In this document: positions 1 through 9,893 of the stretch, one piece after another
How the letters are laid out: every line of letters starts with the position of its first letter
Numbering within the stretch: position 1 is the stretch's first letter
Source: Borrelia duttonii Ly
GTDB taxonomy: Bacteria; Spirochaetota; Spirochaetia; Borreliales; Borreliaceae
Direction of reading: 5' to 3'
Assembly: GCF_000019685.1 (NCBI RefSeq)
Contig: NC_011229.1
Span: forward strand, 124,001 to 188,000
DNA: 64,000 nt
Position numbers and translations under genes: made by a program
Notes under the pieces: generated by a model
What the model saw: only the letters and a program-made list of their open reading frames with translations
What the model was told of the DNA's origin: nothing
Databases searched by the model: none

Positions 1-528
1 TTTTTAATTATTCATAAAAAATGGTTAGATACCTTTAATACTAGATAATAAAAGATCAACTTTTTTTATTATAAAACAAAAATCTCTTTTTCAATGTATT
101 CTTTTTAAAGAATTAAAATTTTAACTTACTATTACTAAAAATTACCCCACGATAGAATATCATAAAAAAAATATTCTATGAAGCTTTTGCAACATACCTA
201 CAAATTTAGCATATTTTTTTAAAAAAATCAGCATTAATAACAATATACATGATAAGTTATAACATCATCATAATTAATTACAGATAAATAGCAATAAATA
301 CCAAGTTGATTATCTGTATAAACTTTAACTAACAACCAATCAATCTTGCAGAAATAAAATTTATTCTTTTAATAATAAAATTTAAATCATTATTTATCTT
401 CAATATTTTTTATAATCTATATCTCTCCTTTAAATTTTCATTCCTTCAAAAAGATACTTAAATCAATCATAAAAAATAATTTACTATTTAGTAGTTATAA
501 ATCTATAATTTTTATTATACTCTCAAGT
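1..528. other. Non-coding stretch at the left edge
   Basis: I see no open frame with a believable ribosome-binding site here. The sequence is very AT-rich with stops in all frames. It holds one inverted repeat (152-179, listed separately) and the region just downstream of malX. A sequence AAAGGAGAG on the minus strand (around 425-433) looks like a ribosome-binding site, but only a handful of codons follow before stops, so it may be the relic of a lost gene. From memory of B. burgdorferi gene order, the next gene to the left should be rpsF on the minus strand, so part of this region may carry its promoter; that is inference. Confidence 0.5.
152..179. repeat. 9-bp perfect inverted repeat (hairpin)
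   Basis: The arms ATAGAATAT (152-160) and ATATTCTAT (171-179) are perfect reverse complements, separated by 10 nt consisting of CAT followed by a run of A. The stem is purely A/T apart from one G-C pair, so it would be a weak terminator. It lies about 350 bp beyond the malX stop, in otherwise featureless DNA. The function is unknown. Confidence 0.4.
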
Positions 529-2220
529 TTAATCTCTATCATCTTTATTAAGCTTATAAAGCTTCCCTGTTGCTCCTTGTTTTTCACGCTTATCATCTTC
601 TTTCATATCAATATATGCTTTAATTCCTTGTCTTATATTCTCAGATGCAACAATAACACTGGCTTTAAACAAACTTTTGGAAGAATAGTTTTCAATAGCC
701 TGTTTTATATAATAAACATTTGTTCCATAATCAATTTGAATTGTATTACCAACTGTAACAATATTCAAAGCACCTGTTTTTTTAAGAAAATCTTCAAACC
801 TAAGTTCTGGACTGAAAACCACAAAGTTTAAATTTGTCGATACAACACCAAATTCTTGAATATTATCAAGACCTCCAAGTCCTTGAACTATTAAATGAGC
901 AATCCCCATCCCTTCAACTTCACCTTCACTTCCAGCAAAAAACGGCTCTCCAACACCAAGAATTTGAAAATCAAAATAATTATAAACCCATTTAAAAGTA
1001 AAATAATACAAAGCAAAAAATAACAAACCTAATGGTAACAAATAGAGCCAATTTGTCTTATCATGCCCTTGTAATATCCCAAACATAACAAAATCCAAAA
1101 ATCCAGCAGAAAAAGTCATACCAACTGAAATATCAAGTATATTAGCAATTAACAATGCAAATCCAGTATAAATAGCATGCACAAAATAAAGCAAAGGAGC
1201 TGTAAAAACAAATAAAAACTCTAAAGGTTCTGTAATGCCAGTAAAAAAAGCTGCAAAAGCCCCTGGAAATAACAATGCTAAGATCTTACGCTTATCATCA
1301 TGAATAATCCCTCTATAAACTCCAAATGCTGCCCCAGGAAGTCCAAACATAATAGAAAGATAAAATCCACTATTGAATCTAGAAATACTTGAAGAAAATT
1401 TTGTAAGATATGGATCTGACAATTGAGCATAAAATATATTCTGAATACCACCAACAACCTGATCATTAATTATTTCAGATCCTCCCAAAGAAGTAAAATT
1501 AAAAGGGAATGTCAAAATAGAATGAAGTCCTAAAGGAATGAGTATTCTGTTTAAAAATCCATAAAAAAAACTACCATAATAATCTAACTTAGCAATAAAA
1601 AATCCAAAAGAAGTGATAAGTTCATTAAAATAAGGCCAAATTAAAAAAAATAATACTCCCAATAAAATACAAAAAGGAAAAATTACCATAGAAACAAATC
1701 TAATTCCAGAAAAAATATCAAAAGGTCCTGGTAATTCAATATTACAAAATCTATTATGTAAATAACCAACTAAAAGCCCAACCGATAAACCACCCAAAAT
1801 ACCTGTGTTTAAAGTTTGGATTCCTAAAACTTTAACTTGTCCAACAGAAGACATCAAATCAGATTCAGCTAATCCTGAAAATACCCCAAGAAAATAATTT
1901 TCAGTAACGTTAAAAATTAAATATCCAACAAGACCTAAAAGCGCAGCAGTACCTTTTTGAACTCTAGCAACAACAACAGCAATACCTATAACAAAAAATA
2001 AAGGAATATTTAATATAACAATATTGCTTATACTTTTAATAAGACCCAAAATCAATTTAAAAACAGCATTATCAATATAAAATAAATTAGAAGGATTTAA
2101 AAATGCTGACCCTATACCCAGCATCAAAGAAAAAATCGTAGTAACAGAAATTGGCAATCTCACTGCACTAGAAAACTTTTGCAAATTAGCAAATTTCAAA
2201 ATTTTTAAAAAACCTATCAC
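529..2220 (-). CDS. malX: PTS glucose/maltose-family permease, EIICB type, with a degenerate EIIB
   Basis: This is the sugar permease of a phosphoenolpyruvate phosphotransferase system. Residues ~1-400 form a hydrophobic EIIC domain of about ten membrane segments, with family motifs NTGILGG and GITEPLEF. The C-terminal ~90 residues align with EIIB (GLGGLDNI, then VGNTIQIDYG). The phosphorylated cysteine expected in the DACITRLR motif is absent: the aligned residues read GVVSTNLN, placing Val460 where Cys should be. No EIIA domain follows. I chose the GTG at 2220 because GGAGAGG sits 6 nt upstream; the ATG at 2235 has no ribosome-binding site. The name malX follows the syntenic B. burgdorferi gene (BB0116 from memory). 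The transported sugar cannot be told from sequence alone. Confidence 0.85.
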   Translation of the reverse strand: MIGFLKILKFANLQKFSSAVRLPISVTTIFSLMLGIGSAFLNPSNLFYIDNAVFKLILGLIKSISNIVILNIPLFFVIGIAVVVARVQKGTAALLGLVGYLIFNVTENYFLGVFSGLAESDLMSSVGQVKVLGIQTLNTGILGGLSVGLLVGYLHNRFCNIELPGPFDIFSGIRFVSMVIFPFCILLGVLFFLIWPYFNELITSFGFFIAKLDYYGSFFYGFLNRILIPLGLHSILTFPFNFTSLGGSEIINDQVVGGIQNIFYAQLSDPYLTKFSSSISRFNSGFYLSIMFGLPGAAFGVYRGIIHDDKRKILALLFPGAFAAFFTGITEPLEFLFVFTAPLLYFVHAIYTGFALLIANILDISVGMTFSAGFLDFVMFGILQGHDKTNWLYLLPLGLLFFALYYFTFKWVYNYFDFQILGVGEPFFAGSEGEVEGMGIAHLIVQGLGGLDNIQEFGVVSTNLNFVVFSPELRFEDFLKKTGALNIVTVGNTIQIDYGTNVYYIKQAIENYSSKSLFKASVIVASENIRQGIKAYIDMKEDDKREKQGATGKLYKLNKDDRD

Positions 2221-2257
2221 GCTGAACCTCTCCATCTAAAAATTAAGACAATTCAAC

Positions 2258-2263
2258 ATTATA
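2258..2263 (-). promoter_or_regulatory. Probable -10 box of the malX promoter
   Basis: A perfect TATAAT reads on the minus strand about 38 nt upstream of the malX GTG start, giving a plausible 5' leader of ~30 nt. The -35 region is poor (TAACTT-like). Confidence 0.4.
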
Positions 2264-2356
2264 TTGCTTTTTTTAGAAAAAGTTAGATTTTAATATAAAA
2301 ATTTAATAAGAAAATTAACATAATCTCTAGTTCCATATTAAATTATTTTCAACCGC

Positions 2357-2385
2357 TTGATTTATGTCTTATTTTGCACTAATAT
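2357..2385 (+). promoter_or_regulatory. Probable sigma-70 promoter of the haemolysin-III gene
   Basis: TTGATT (2357-2362), a 17-bp spacer, then TAATAT (2380-2385). Both boxes match the consensus at 4 of 6 positions. Transcription would start near 2392, about 45 nt before the ATG. Confidence 0.4.
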
Positions 2386-2436
2386 ACCTAAAATAAAGAA
2401 ATATATACATATTATTAATATGAAAAAGAGTGAATT

Positions 2437-3123
2437 ATGTCTAAAAAAAATCAAAACGTACCATCATATAATGATATAATACCTAAAAATGAATTATTTA
2501 GTTCAATATCTCACTTGTTTGGTATTATCCTATCAATTATAGGAACAACTATTCTTATAACCCTATCAATCAATCTAAAAAAATATCTTCATGCAATATT
2601 ATTTTTAATCTATGGTTCATCAATGACATTATTATACACAATGAGCACCTTATATCATATATTTGCAAAGGGAAGCAAAATAAAACAACTATTTAGAAAA
2701 TTTGATCATATATCAATATTTATACTAATAGCAGGAACATATACCCCACCATGTCTAATTCTTATGCCCAATATTTATGGGAAAATAATTCTTACAACCG
2801 TTTGGGGATTTGCCATTTTAGGAATCATTTTTAAATCAATATACATAAATAGTCCTGGATGGATTAACGGATGCATATTTATCATCATGGGATGGAGTAT
2901 TATATTCGGAATCAAACTCATCTATAACATACTCCCTATACAAGGATTTTTATGGCTAGCTATTGGGGGCATCCTTTATACAATAGGAGGAATAGTATAT
3001 TCAACAAGTAAAAAACTAAACCCAATATCAAATATGAGAATGCATGACTTTTTTCATATATTAATATTACTTGCATCATTTGCACATTATTGGTTTATGT
3101 TTCAATATGTACTGCCTTATTAA
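2437..3123 (+). CDS. Haemolysin III / PAQR family membrane protein
   Basis: A 228-residue protein with seven predicted membrane segments, the usual size and topology of the HlyIII/YplQ branch of the PAQR family. Conserved features are the first His in SHLFGI (near 27), STLYHIF, the [16 protein letters not shown] motif, and a C-terminal MHDFFH...HYWFM block. The Ser, Asp and His residues correspond to the metal-binding set of the family. The biochemical role in bacteria is poorly defined; haemolysis was reported for one Bacillus member, and other members are linked to membrane fluidity control. It is a monocistronic plus-strand gene, divergent from malX and convergent with rseP. Start at ATG 2437 with a weak AAAGAG upstream. 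Confidence 0.85.
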   Translation: MSKKNQNVPSYNDIIPKNELFSSISHLFGIILSIIGTTILITLSINLKKYLHAILFLIYGSSMTLLYTMSTLYHIFAKGSKIKQLFRKFDHISIFILIAGTYTPPCLILMPNIYGKIILTTVWGFAILGIIFKSIYINSPGWINGCIFIIMGWSIIFGIKLIYNILPIQGFLWLAIGGILYTIGGIVYSTSKKLNPISNMRMHDFFHILILLASFAHYWFMFQYVLPY

Positions 3124-3165
3124 TTCAAGTTTTGCATACTACTAAAATTAATATATAAAAGTATT

Positions 3166-4446
3166 TTAAAAATTACTCAAATCATTTAAAAGTCCTAATA
3201 TAAAAAGAATCAGCATCATTAAAATACCAAAAAGATAAAAATAGTAAATAATCTTTGCTTTAAATCTCTTTCCACGCACAAGTTCAATAAAACTAATCAA
3301 AATTTGACCACCATCAAGCATTGGAATTACAACAAAAAATAAATTCATACCAGCAATCAATAAATTAAAAATAGCAAGAGTATCAAGCCAATACAATACC
3401 CCAAAAGAAAAAGACCCAGCAAAAATATTAATCATCCCAACAGGCCCCGTAATATTCTTAGAATTACTTCTAAAATTAGTAAACAACTCAATAATAGAAT
3501 ATAAAATACGACCTAAAATATCTAAAACTTTATTAAACGATTTTGTAAAAGCAATTACCAAATTATCCGCTCTCACCAATCGTTTTAAACCAGGTAATAA
3601 ATAAATTCCTAAATTTTTATTAATATCCTGAAATACCAATTTTGAAGTCAAAATTTCTCCATCTCTTTCATATTTAATATCTACCACATTAACATCAAGT
3701 TTAGAAATTAAATCATCTAAATCCCTATTATTACTTATAGACACATCATTAATGCTTACTATTCTATCATTAGGCTGAAGGCCAGCAACTTCGGCTGAAG
3801 AATTAATTTTAACTTTAGCAACAACAAGATCTATCCAAGGGTTAATTTCTTCTAAAAACTTATCTAAACTTGTGTTATCCTCAAAACTAATATTCTCACC
3901 ATCCCTTAAAACAGTAAAGGTTACTTTAGAATTTTTTAAAGGAAGAACTTTCTTTAAATCAGAATAATACTTTATATTAGTATTATCAACGTTCAATATA
4001 ACATCACCATCTCTAAATTTACTTAAAGCATTTTTATTAATAACGATTATCTTATTAGAATAATCGGGATAAACAATTCCTATCATTTCAATTACAATAA
4101 AAACAATTAATGCAAAAATCAAATTAAAAAGAGGCCCTGCAAAATATATTAATATCCTTTTAAAATGAGAAATACCAAAAATAGAATCTTTATCTGCTTC
4201 AAGTTGTTTATTTAACCTAAGTTCGTGTTCCAAATGTTCAGACCCTTTAAGTTTACAGTATCCCCCTAAAAAAATAGGAGAAAATCTATACTCAGTATCC
4301 TTTATTTTAATTTTAAAAAGACTGGGGCCTATTCCTATAGAAAAAACTTCAACCTTAACTTTAAAAAGTCTTGCAAAAAATAAATGCCCCAACTCATGAA
4401 TGAATATTATAAAAGTGAAAGCTAAAATACTAAAAAAAATATACAT
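3166..4446 (-). CDS. rseP: RseP-type site-2 zinc metalloprotease (intramembrane)
   Basis: A 426-residue intramembrane protease. The active-site HELGH lies in the first membrane helix (near residue 18) and the second catalytic motif, MLDGG, in the C-terminal part (NLFFVVIPMLDGGQ). Between them are two stretches that look like PDZ domains (roughly 120-190 and 195-270, e.g. INPWIDLVVAKVKINSSAEV and AGLQPNDRIVSIND). The family cuts anti-sigma factors or leftover signal peptides within the membrane; no RseA-type anti-sigma partner is visible in the window, so signal-peptide clearance is as likely. It is the last gene of the long leftward cluster, directly after cdsA, an arrangement (uppS-cdsA-rseP) common in bacteria. 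GGGGAG lies 6 nt before the ATG. Confidence 0.92.
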   Translation of the reverse strand: MYIFFSILAFTFIIFIHELGHLFFARLFKVKVEVFSIGIGPSLFKIKIKDTEYRFSPIFLGGYCKLKGSEHLEHELRLNKQLEADKDSIFGISHFKRILIYFAGPLFNLIFALIVFIVIEMIGIVYPDYSNKIIVINKNALSKFRDGDVILNVDNTNIKYYSDLKKVLPLKNSKVTFTVLRDGENISFEDNTSLDKFLEEINPWIDLVVAKVKINSSAEVAGLQPNDRIVSINDVSISNNRDLDDLISKLDVNVVDIKYERDGEILTSKLVFQDINKNLGIYLLPGLKRLVRADNLVIAFTKSFNKVLDILGRILYSIIELFTNFRSNSKNITGPVGMINIFAGSFSFGVLYWLDTLAIFNLLIAGMNLFFVVIPMLDGGQILISFIELVRGKRFKAKIIYYFYLFGILMMLILFILGLLNDLSNF

Positions 4447-4462
4447 TAATGACTCCCCAAAA

Positions 4463-5287
4463 CTACGACAAATATAAATAAAATATAGGACCTGTTAAGA
4501 GATATGAATCAATTGAATCAAGAGCACCACCTCTACCAGGAATAATTTTACCAGAATCTTTAACTCCTGCACTACGCTTAAGTCCAGATTCAAACAAATC
4601 ACCAATAATAGTAAAAAATCCTATTAAAACTCCAAAAACCATAGCCTCTCCATAAGTTAAATTTATCAATCCTAAGCTTACTACAATAAGTACAACAATG
4701 ACAGAAAATAGTATACCACCAAAAAATCCCATTATAGTCTTATTAGGACTAATAATAGTGGGCTTATAACTATTTTTTCCAAAGAAATATCCAAAAAGAT
4801 AAGCAAAAGTATCATTACCACTAACCATAGAAAAAAGTATTAATAAAAGAATAGGTGCTTTTGGCAAAGTAGTAATAGCAACAACAAATGACATCAAAAT
4901 ACCTGGATATATGAGTATAAAAATTATAGAAGTTGCTTGTGATAAAAAATTAACAATTTCATTTTCTTTAATAAAAACCAAATTGACAATCCAGTTACTA
5001 AAAACCAAAGTTATAACTAAATAAAATACTATATTAATGCCTAAATCTAAAATATTAAAATGCACATATGTCAAAATTGGAGGGAATATTCCTAAAAAGA
5101 AAGATAAAGTACTAGAAACAGAAGCAGACTTAAATTTAAGCAAATCATTAACTTCTTTTGCAGCAATTCCACTAAACATAAAAATTAAAATATTAATGAA
5201 TAAATAACTCTTAAACTCTAAAAATATTAAAAGCAAGACCAAAGGAACAAAAAATAAAAATGTTCCAAGTCTAGCAACAAATGTCAA
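4463..5287 (-). CDS. cdsA: Phosphatidate cytidylyltransferase (CDP-diglyceride synthase)
   Basis: Makes CDP-diacylglycerol from phosphatidic acid and CTP at the inner membrane. About eight hydrophobic segments are followed by the C-terminal family signature LKRSAGVKDSGKIIPGRGG then ALDSIDS. The usual PGHGG reads PGRGG and the usual LDRxD reads LDSID, so two conserved positions differ, although the K-D and final D are kept. The frame stays open to 5428, but that would overlap uppS by over 110 bp and has no ribosome-binding site. I chose TTG at 5287, 28 nt after the uppS stop, giving 274 residues, the usual family size. This start is inferred. Confidence 0.85.
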   Translation of the reverse strand: MTFVARLGTFLFFVPLVLLLIFLEFKSYLFINILIFMFSGIAAKEVNDLLKFKSASVSSTLSFFLGIFPPILTYVHFNILDLGINIVFYLVITLVFSNWIVNLVFIKENEIVNFLSQATSIIFILIYPGILMSFVVAITTLPKAPILLLILFSMVSGNDTFAYLFGYFFGKNSYKPTIISPNKTIMGFFGGILFSVIVVLIVVSLGLINLTYGEAMVFGVLIGFFTIIGDLFESGLKRSAGVKDSGKIIPGRGGALDSIDSYLLTGPIFYLYLS

Positions 5288-5315
5288 CTTTTTAGACCTA
5301 ATACTAAATAAACCT

Positions 5316-6008
5316 TTATCTCCCAAAGTTTCTCTTCCTATTCTTAAAACATTCCAAATCTCTCTCATAATGAAAAACAAAATAATCTGGCCATAAAACA
5401 TTTGAAAAAATAAATTCACAATAAGCAAGTCTCCATAAAAGAAAATTACTTACTCTCATATCTCCACCTGTTCGAATTAAGAGATCAAGATCACCAAGTT
5501 CTTGATTATCTAAAAACTTAGCAAATTCAACCTCATTTAAAGTTTCAACTGATAACCCTTTTGCTAAAACTTTCTTAATAGCTCTAACTATTTCATTTCT
5601 GCCGCCATAATTAATAGCCAAATTTAATATAAGTCCATCAAAATTCTTTGTATAATTAGTAGCATCTTCAATCGACTTTTTAACTTTTTGACTTAAAGTT
5701 TCAATATCGCCTGAAACCACTACCCTTATATTGTTTTCAGCATAAAATTTAAACTCAGAACTTAGATAATCGGCAATTAAAAACATCAAATGTTCTATTT
5801 CAGAATTTGTTCTATTCCAATTTTCTGTAGAAAAAACATAAAGAGATAAACACTTTATACCCAATTCACAAGAATGTTTCACTATTTCTTTAGCTCTCTT
5901 TAAACCCTCTTTATGTCCTTCAAAAAATGACAAACCTTTTTTTAATGCCCATCTCCTATTTCCATCCATAATGATCCCAACATGACTTGGAAGAGAATTA
6001 CTACTCAT
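5316..6008 (-). CDS. uppS: Undecaprenyl diphosphate synthase (cis-prenyltransferase)
   Basis: A 230-residue cis-prenyltransferase that elongates farnesyl diphosphate with isopentenyl diphosphate to the C55 lipid carrier used in peptidoglycan synthesis. The P-loop-like motif MDGNRRWA (near 14-21, catalytic Asp) and the C-terminal signature [20 protein letters not shown] are clear; most relatives have RTSGE/QR at that place. ENWNR, which helps bind the substrate, is intact. It starts 4 nt after the frr stop and lies between frr and cdsA, a classic gene order. Confidence 0.95.
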   Translation of the reverse strand: MSSNSLPSHVGIIMDGNRRWALKKGLSFFEGHKEGLKRAKEIVKHSCELGIKCLSLYVFSTENWNRTNSEIEHLMFLIADYLSSEFKFYAENNIRVVVSGDIETLSQKVKKSIEDATNYTKNFDGLILNLAINYGGRNEIVRAIKKVLAKGLSVETLNEVEFAKFLDNQELGDLDLLIRTGGDMRVSNFLLWRLAYCEFIFSNVLWPDYFVFHYERDLECFKNRKRNFGR

Positions 6009-6012
6009 AAAC

Positions 6013-6567
6013 TTAAACTTCCATTATCTCTTTTGCTTTTAAATCAAAAATCCCATCTATTTTTTTAATATAAAAATTGGTATCTCGTTGAATATCATCT
6101 AAAATTCGTCGTAAATCATCCTCAGTAATCTGAGAATCTTTTTCTTGCTTTTTTGCTTTATTATTTAATTCATGCCTTATATTTCTAGTTGCAATTTTAT
6201 GATCCTCAGCTATTTTCTTTGCTTGTTTTACTATTTCTTTTCGTCTCTCGATAGTCAAAACAGGCACCTTAATCCTAAGTACTGATCCATCACTTGAAGG
6301 ATTCATTGAGAGATCTGAATTGAGTATAGCCTGTTCTATTTTAGATAACAGACTTCTATCCCAAGGCTGAATGACAATAAGCCTTGCCTCAGGAACACTA
6401 ATATTAGCAACCCTAGTTAAAGGAGTTTTTTCTCCATAATAATCAACAAATACTTTATCAAAAAGAGCGCTATTTACTCTACCGGTTCTTAAAGACTTAT
6501 ATTCACTCTCAAGAGATAAAACAACCCTTCCCATCTTTTCATCTAATAAAGCTTTATATTCCTCCAT
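6013..6567 (-). CDS. frr: Ribosome recycling factor
   Basis: 184 residues, the standard size. With EF-G it splits the post-termination 70S ribosome. The N-terminal ELxxLRTGRVN-like segment ([17 protein letters not shown]), the VQPWD-like [17 protein letters not shown], and the C-terminal helical region with [20 protein letters not shown] match the family across its length. AAGGAGG lies about 6 nt before the ATG. It is placed between tsf and uppS. Confidence 0.96.
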   Translation of the reverse strand: MEEYKALLDEKMGRVVLSLESEYKSLRTGRVNSALFDKVFVDYYGEKTPLTRVANISVPEARLIVIQPWDRSLLSKIEQAILNSDLSMNPSSDGSVLRIKVPVLTIERRKEIVKQAKKIAEDHKIATRNIRHELNNKAKKQEKDSQITEDDLRRILDDIQRDTNFYIKKIDGIFDLKAKEIMEV

Positions 6568-6604
6568 TCAAACCTCCTTAAAAAATCAAAAGAATCACAA
6601 ATTA

Positions 6605-7441
6605 TTATCCAACACTTAAATACTTAAATTCCACCACCTCTATTTTACTTAAAATCAACTTAGAAACCTCTTCTATTTTTTCTTTAACAGTAAGTTTATC
6701 ATCCTTTACAAACCCTTGTTCCAAGAGGGCAATTTCTCCTAAATGTTTTTTAAGTTTTCCCGATATTATCCCTTTAACTACATTTTCAGGTTTTCCACTA
6801 GATTCCATTTGTCTCATAAAAATTTCTTCCTGTTCTTTAATATAATTAAGACAAATATCATTAACACTTAAATAAAGAGGAGAAAAAGCTGCCACATGCA
6901 AAGCTAAATCCATTGCAAAATTATTTAATTTTTCATCTTGCATTTTTAAAACATCATCTATTTTAAATTTAACAAACACACCTATCTTAGAATGATCCCC
7001 ATGAAGATAATTTTTCACAAGCTCATTAGATGCAATGTTAGAAATATAAACTTTACTTACATAAATATTTTCTTTAATTGTGGCTGCCAAATTTTTAATT
7101 TCAAGTTCTTGATGTTCATCTAAAATATCTCTACCACTTTCGACTAATTGTTTTATCAAAGAATTTCCAAAAGCCACAAAATCACTATTCATAGCAACAA
7201 AATCTGTCTCGCATGCAATAAGTAAAAGACCCACTCTTTCTGTATTAACATAAGAAAAAACTCTCCCTTCCTTAGCATCTCTACCACTTCTCTTATCAGC
7301 AGATACAATACCCATCTCCTTAAGCTTTTTCTTAGCTAATTCAAAATCACCACCAGCAACACTTAATGCCTTTTTACAATCACCAAATCCAGCACCAGTT
7401 GCATCTCTGAGTTTTTTTACTTCTTGAGGACTAATACTCAT
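6605..7441 (-). CDS. tsf: Elongation factor Ts
   Basis: 278 residues. It catalyses GDP/GTP exchange on EF-Tu. The N-terminal UBA-like domain with [16 protein letters not shown] (residues ~12-27) and the core motif [14 protein letters not shown] (the EF-Tu contact TDFV) are conserved. AAGGAG precedes the ATG by 7 nt. It follows rpsB by 21 bp, the near-universal rpsB-tsf pairing. Confidence 0.96.
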   Translation of the reverse strand: MSISPQEVKKLRDATGAGFGDCKKALSVAGGDFELAKKKLKEMGIVSADKRSGRDAKEGRVFSYVNTERVGLLLIACETDFVAMNSDFVAFGNSLIKQLVESGRDILDEHQELEIKNLAATIKENIYVSKVYISNIASNELVKNYLHGDHSKIGVFVKFKIDDVLKMQDEKLNNFAMDLALHVAAFSPLYLSVNDICLNYIKEQEEIFMRQMESSGKPENVVKGIISGKLKKHLGEIALLEQGFVKDDKLTVKEKIEEVSKLILSKIEVVEFKYLSVG

Positions 7442-7462
7442 ATTACTCTCCTTATATACATT

Positions 7463-8227
7463 TTATGATTCTTTCCTTTCATTCTTTACTTCAATTTCGC
7501 TCATTAAATCTTCTTCATTCAAATTTTCAACTATTTGAATGCCAACCTCTTTATCACTCTCCAAGATAGCATCAGATATTATCTTAGTAAATAAAGCAAC
7601 AGAACGAATTGCATCATCATTGCCAGGAATTGGACAATCAATTACATCTGGATTACAGTTAGTATCAACAACTGCAATTATAGGAATACCAAGTTTTCTA
7701 GCTTCATTAATAACAATTTGTTCCCTCTTAGGATCAATTATAAAAATAGCACCGGGAAGCTCTTCCATATCCTTAATACCTGTCAAATTTTTAGCTAATT
7801 TTAGCTTTTCACGATTAATTTGAGAAACTTCCTTTTTACTAATCATTTCAAAAGTTCCATCAACTTCCATTTTTTCCAATTTTTTTAATTTTTGAACTGA
7901 TTTCTTAATAGTATTAAAATTTGAAAGCATACCACCAAGCCACCTATTATTAACATAGGGCATCTCACTTCTTTTAGCTTCCTGTTCAATGATCTCACTT
8001 GCCTGTTTTTTAGTACCAACAAATAAAACCTTCTTACCATTCTTTATAACGCTCTGAACAAGTTCATAAGAATCTTTAATTCCTTGTAGAGTTTTTTGTA
8101 AATCTAAAATATGTATTTCATTTCTCTCTGAAAAGATAAATCTTTTCATCCTTGGATCAAGCCTTTTTACCTGATGACCAAAATGAACTCCAGCCTCCAA
8201 AAGGCTTTTCATAGTAATTACTGCCAA
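7463..8227 (-). CDS. rpsB: 30S ribosomal protein S2
   Basis: 254 residues. The N terminus [19 protein letters not shown] is the canonical S2 start, which fixes the initiation codon as TTG at 8227, five bases after GGGAGG; the internal ATG would remove conserved residues. Other S2 blocks are present: [34 protein letters not shown], and IVDTNCNPD-like [20 protein letters not shown] charged C-terminal tail ([16 protein letters not shown]) extends beyond the conserved core. Confidence 0.97.
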   Translation of the reverse strand: MAVITMKSLLEAGVHFGHQVKRLDPRMKRFIFSERNEIHILDLQKTLQGIKDSYELVQSVIKNGKKVLFVGTKKQASEIIEQEAKRSEMPYVNNRWLGGMLSNFNTIKKSVQKLKKLEKMEVDGTFEMISKKEVSQINREKLKLAKNLTGIKDMEELPGAIFIIDPKREQIVINEARKLGIPIIAVVDTNCNPDVIDCPIPGNDDAIRSVALFTKIISDAILESDKEVGIQIVENLNEEDLMSEIEVKNERKES

Positions 8228-8262
8228 AACAACCTCCCAAATCCCTCGCTATTACTCACTAC

Positions 8263-8862
8263 TTATATAGCGGAAATTATATTTTCTTTAATAAGAATAT
8301 CATAAAACAAACCAATTGGTAAGCCTACAATGTTTGAATAATTACCATTAATATATTCAATCAATATATCTGAAACACCATTTTTAAGACTTATACCTCC
8401 AGACTTATCTTTCCAATATCCAAGAGAAATATAATGATAAACGATATCAGGAGTTAATTCTCTAAATTTAATAAATGAAACTTCACAAGCTTTCACTATT
8501 TTTTCTTTTACTGGAATAAAAATACATAAACTTGTTTCAACCTCAACAAGCTTACAGCTATATTCCATTATTTTAACAAAATCTTCCTTTTCATCTTGTA
8601 TTTTGCCAATATAAATAGAATCATTTTTTACTAAAGTATCAACAGTAATTAAACATTTATCTTTTCCATATTTTTCAATGGCATTAGTAAGCTTAAGAAG
8701 CGAGATCTTTTTTGTAATTTCCATCTCACCGGATCTCATGATTAAATTTTCATCAATATCAACACTAAGAGAAACAAAATTAAGCTTTAAAGCATTTAAA
8801 AATTCAATTCTAGCAAGAGAATTTGATACAAGCGCAATTTCAAAATTCTCTTTATAAATCAT
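8263..8862 (-). CDS. maf: Maf/Maf-like nucleotide pyrophosphatase
   Basis: 199 residues. It resembles Maf proteins, which hydrolyse dTTP, UTP or modified nucleotides to monophosphates. The motifs are recognisable but eroded: LVSNSLARIEFL stands for LASxSPRRxELL, ITVDTLVKND for the catalytic xADTVV block, IGK for LGKP, and the C-terminal YINGNYSNIVGLP is nearly canonical. The proline and the first arginine of the SPRR motif are lost, so substrate preference or activity may be altered. It sits between rpsB and a small membrane protein and overlaps the latter by 11 bp. Confidence 0.8.
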   Translation of the reverse strand: MIYKENFEIALVSNSLARIEFLNALKLNFVSLSVDIDENLIMRSGEMEITKKISLLKLTNAIEKYGKDKCLITVDTLVKNDSIYIGKIQDEKEDFVKIMEYSCKLVEVETSLCIFIPVKEKIVKACEVSFIKFRELTPDIVYHYISLGYWKDKSGGISLKNGVSDILIEYINGNYSNIVGLPIGLFYDILIKENIISAI

Positions 8863-9130
8863 TCTTACTCCTCTCAGAAAATCTTAATAAAGATACCAAA
8901 ACTACTGAACCAATAATTGGAAACAAATAAAATAAAATATTTATCTGTCTATCATAATAATCGGAATAAAAAAGAGGAATAAAAAATAAAAATAAAACAC
9001 TTCCTAAAAAACTTATAAAATAAATAAGTAAAAACTTAAATCGCAATATACCAAAAAAAACAACAAAAAAACTTACTAAAAAAGAAATAATAATATTAGT
9101 TAAAATTAAATGAAGAAAAAATGCTAACAT
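8852..9130 (-). CDS. Small hydrophobic membrane protein, function unknown
   Basis: 92 residues with three strongly hydrophobic stretches (about 3-24, 28-54 and 65-85) and a short charged C terminus (RFSERSKNDL). I recognise no family. AAGGT directly precedes the ATG at 9130. It overlaps the start of maf by 11 bp and follows the lipoprotein gene by 13 bp, so it is translated from the same transcript and probably coupled to maf. Confidence 0.7.
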   Translation of the reverse strand: MLAFFLHLILTNIIISFLVSFFVVFFGILRFKFLLIYFISFLGSVLFLFFIPLFYSDYYDRQINILFYLFPIIGSVVLVSLLRFSERSKNDL

Positions 9131-9143
9131 ACCTTACCTTCAA

Positions 9144-9893
9144 CTAATTTGACAATTCAAAACTGTTTAAAGTCCCTAAATTAACAATAACACTATATAG
9201 ATCACCTTCAATAGCATTACCTGCTGCCATAACAAAAATCACTAAATTATACTTAGGAGAAACATCCCTTGTAAAAAAGCTATCACTAATATGTTTAAGA
9301 TCAAATGGTCTATCTTTGCTATCTGATACTTTAGATTTCTTCAAAACATCAAAAAATTCAGTATAAAAACCATCAACAACATAAGATCTGTACATATTCT
9401 TAATCTCTTTAAGAATAGGAGATGAAGAATCATTACCCTTCCTTATAGTAATAAACGCTGAACCAGGAATACTTTTTCTTAAATTTTCAAAATTTAATTC
9501 AATATATAAAGGAAATTTACCTTGAATCCAACTCTTATCCAATTTTAAGGTAGGACTTCCTGAAAAACGATCTCGATCTAAATTTATTTTATAAAACCCT
9601 CTCAAATTAAATGCACTAACATTATTAAAAACACTCTTTAATGCATCAAAATCTCTTTGAACACTTCTTGCAAAACCACTAAAATTATGATTCGTACCTT
9701 CCGGATAAAATTTATAATATATATCAAAACCTCTAACCTTAGCATTACTACTCTTATCAAAATACCCATAAGGTAATTTAAAAGCCAAAATATCTCTAGA
9801 AGCTCTACTATCAACCACAGAAGGAGAATCAACTAAAGCGATATCCTCAATTCCACAACCAAATATAAAAAAAAATACACTTAAAAATATAAT
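9144..9893 (-). CDS. Probable lipoprotein; apparent ATT start
   Basis: The certain part runs from a GTG at 9818 to 9144 (224 residues). The same frame stays open upstream and encodes a hydrophobic stretch ending in the lipobox IFGC (Cys codon 9855-9857), followed by GIEDIALVDSP. A strong AAGGAGG (9904-9910) stands before it, yet there is no ATG, GTG or TTG in this frame between that site and the cysteine. The nearest near-cognate codon is ATT at 9893 (10 nt from the ribosome-binding site), giving 249 residues with a short signal peptide. A length change in the nine-T run (9862-9870) does not supply a good start in another frame. Domain function is unknown; it lies in the superoperon between two membrane-protein genes. 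Confidence 0.65.
   Translation of the reverse strand: MIFLSVFFFIFGCGIEDIALVDSPSVVDSRASRDILAFKLPYGYFDKSSNAKVRGFDIYYKFYPEGTNHNFSGFARSVQRDFDALKSVFNNVSAFNLRGFYKINLDRDRFSGSPTLKLDKSWIQGKFPLYIELNFENLRKSIPGSAFITIRKGNDSSSPILKEIKNMYRSYVVDGFYTEFFDVLKKSKVSDSKDRPFDLKHISDSFFTRDVSPKYNLVIFVMAAGNAIEGDLYSVIVNLGTLNSFELSN

Noticed and set aside
577-831. Plus-strand frame inside malX
   Set aside because: It lies wholly within the malX gene on the other strand, has no ribosome-binding site and no recognisable product.
9638-9832. 64-codon minus-strand frame overlapping the lipoprotein gene
   Set aside because: It is an alternative frame of the real gene; it breaks the lipobox and downstream sequence and has no partner domain.
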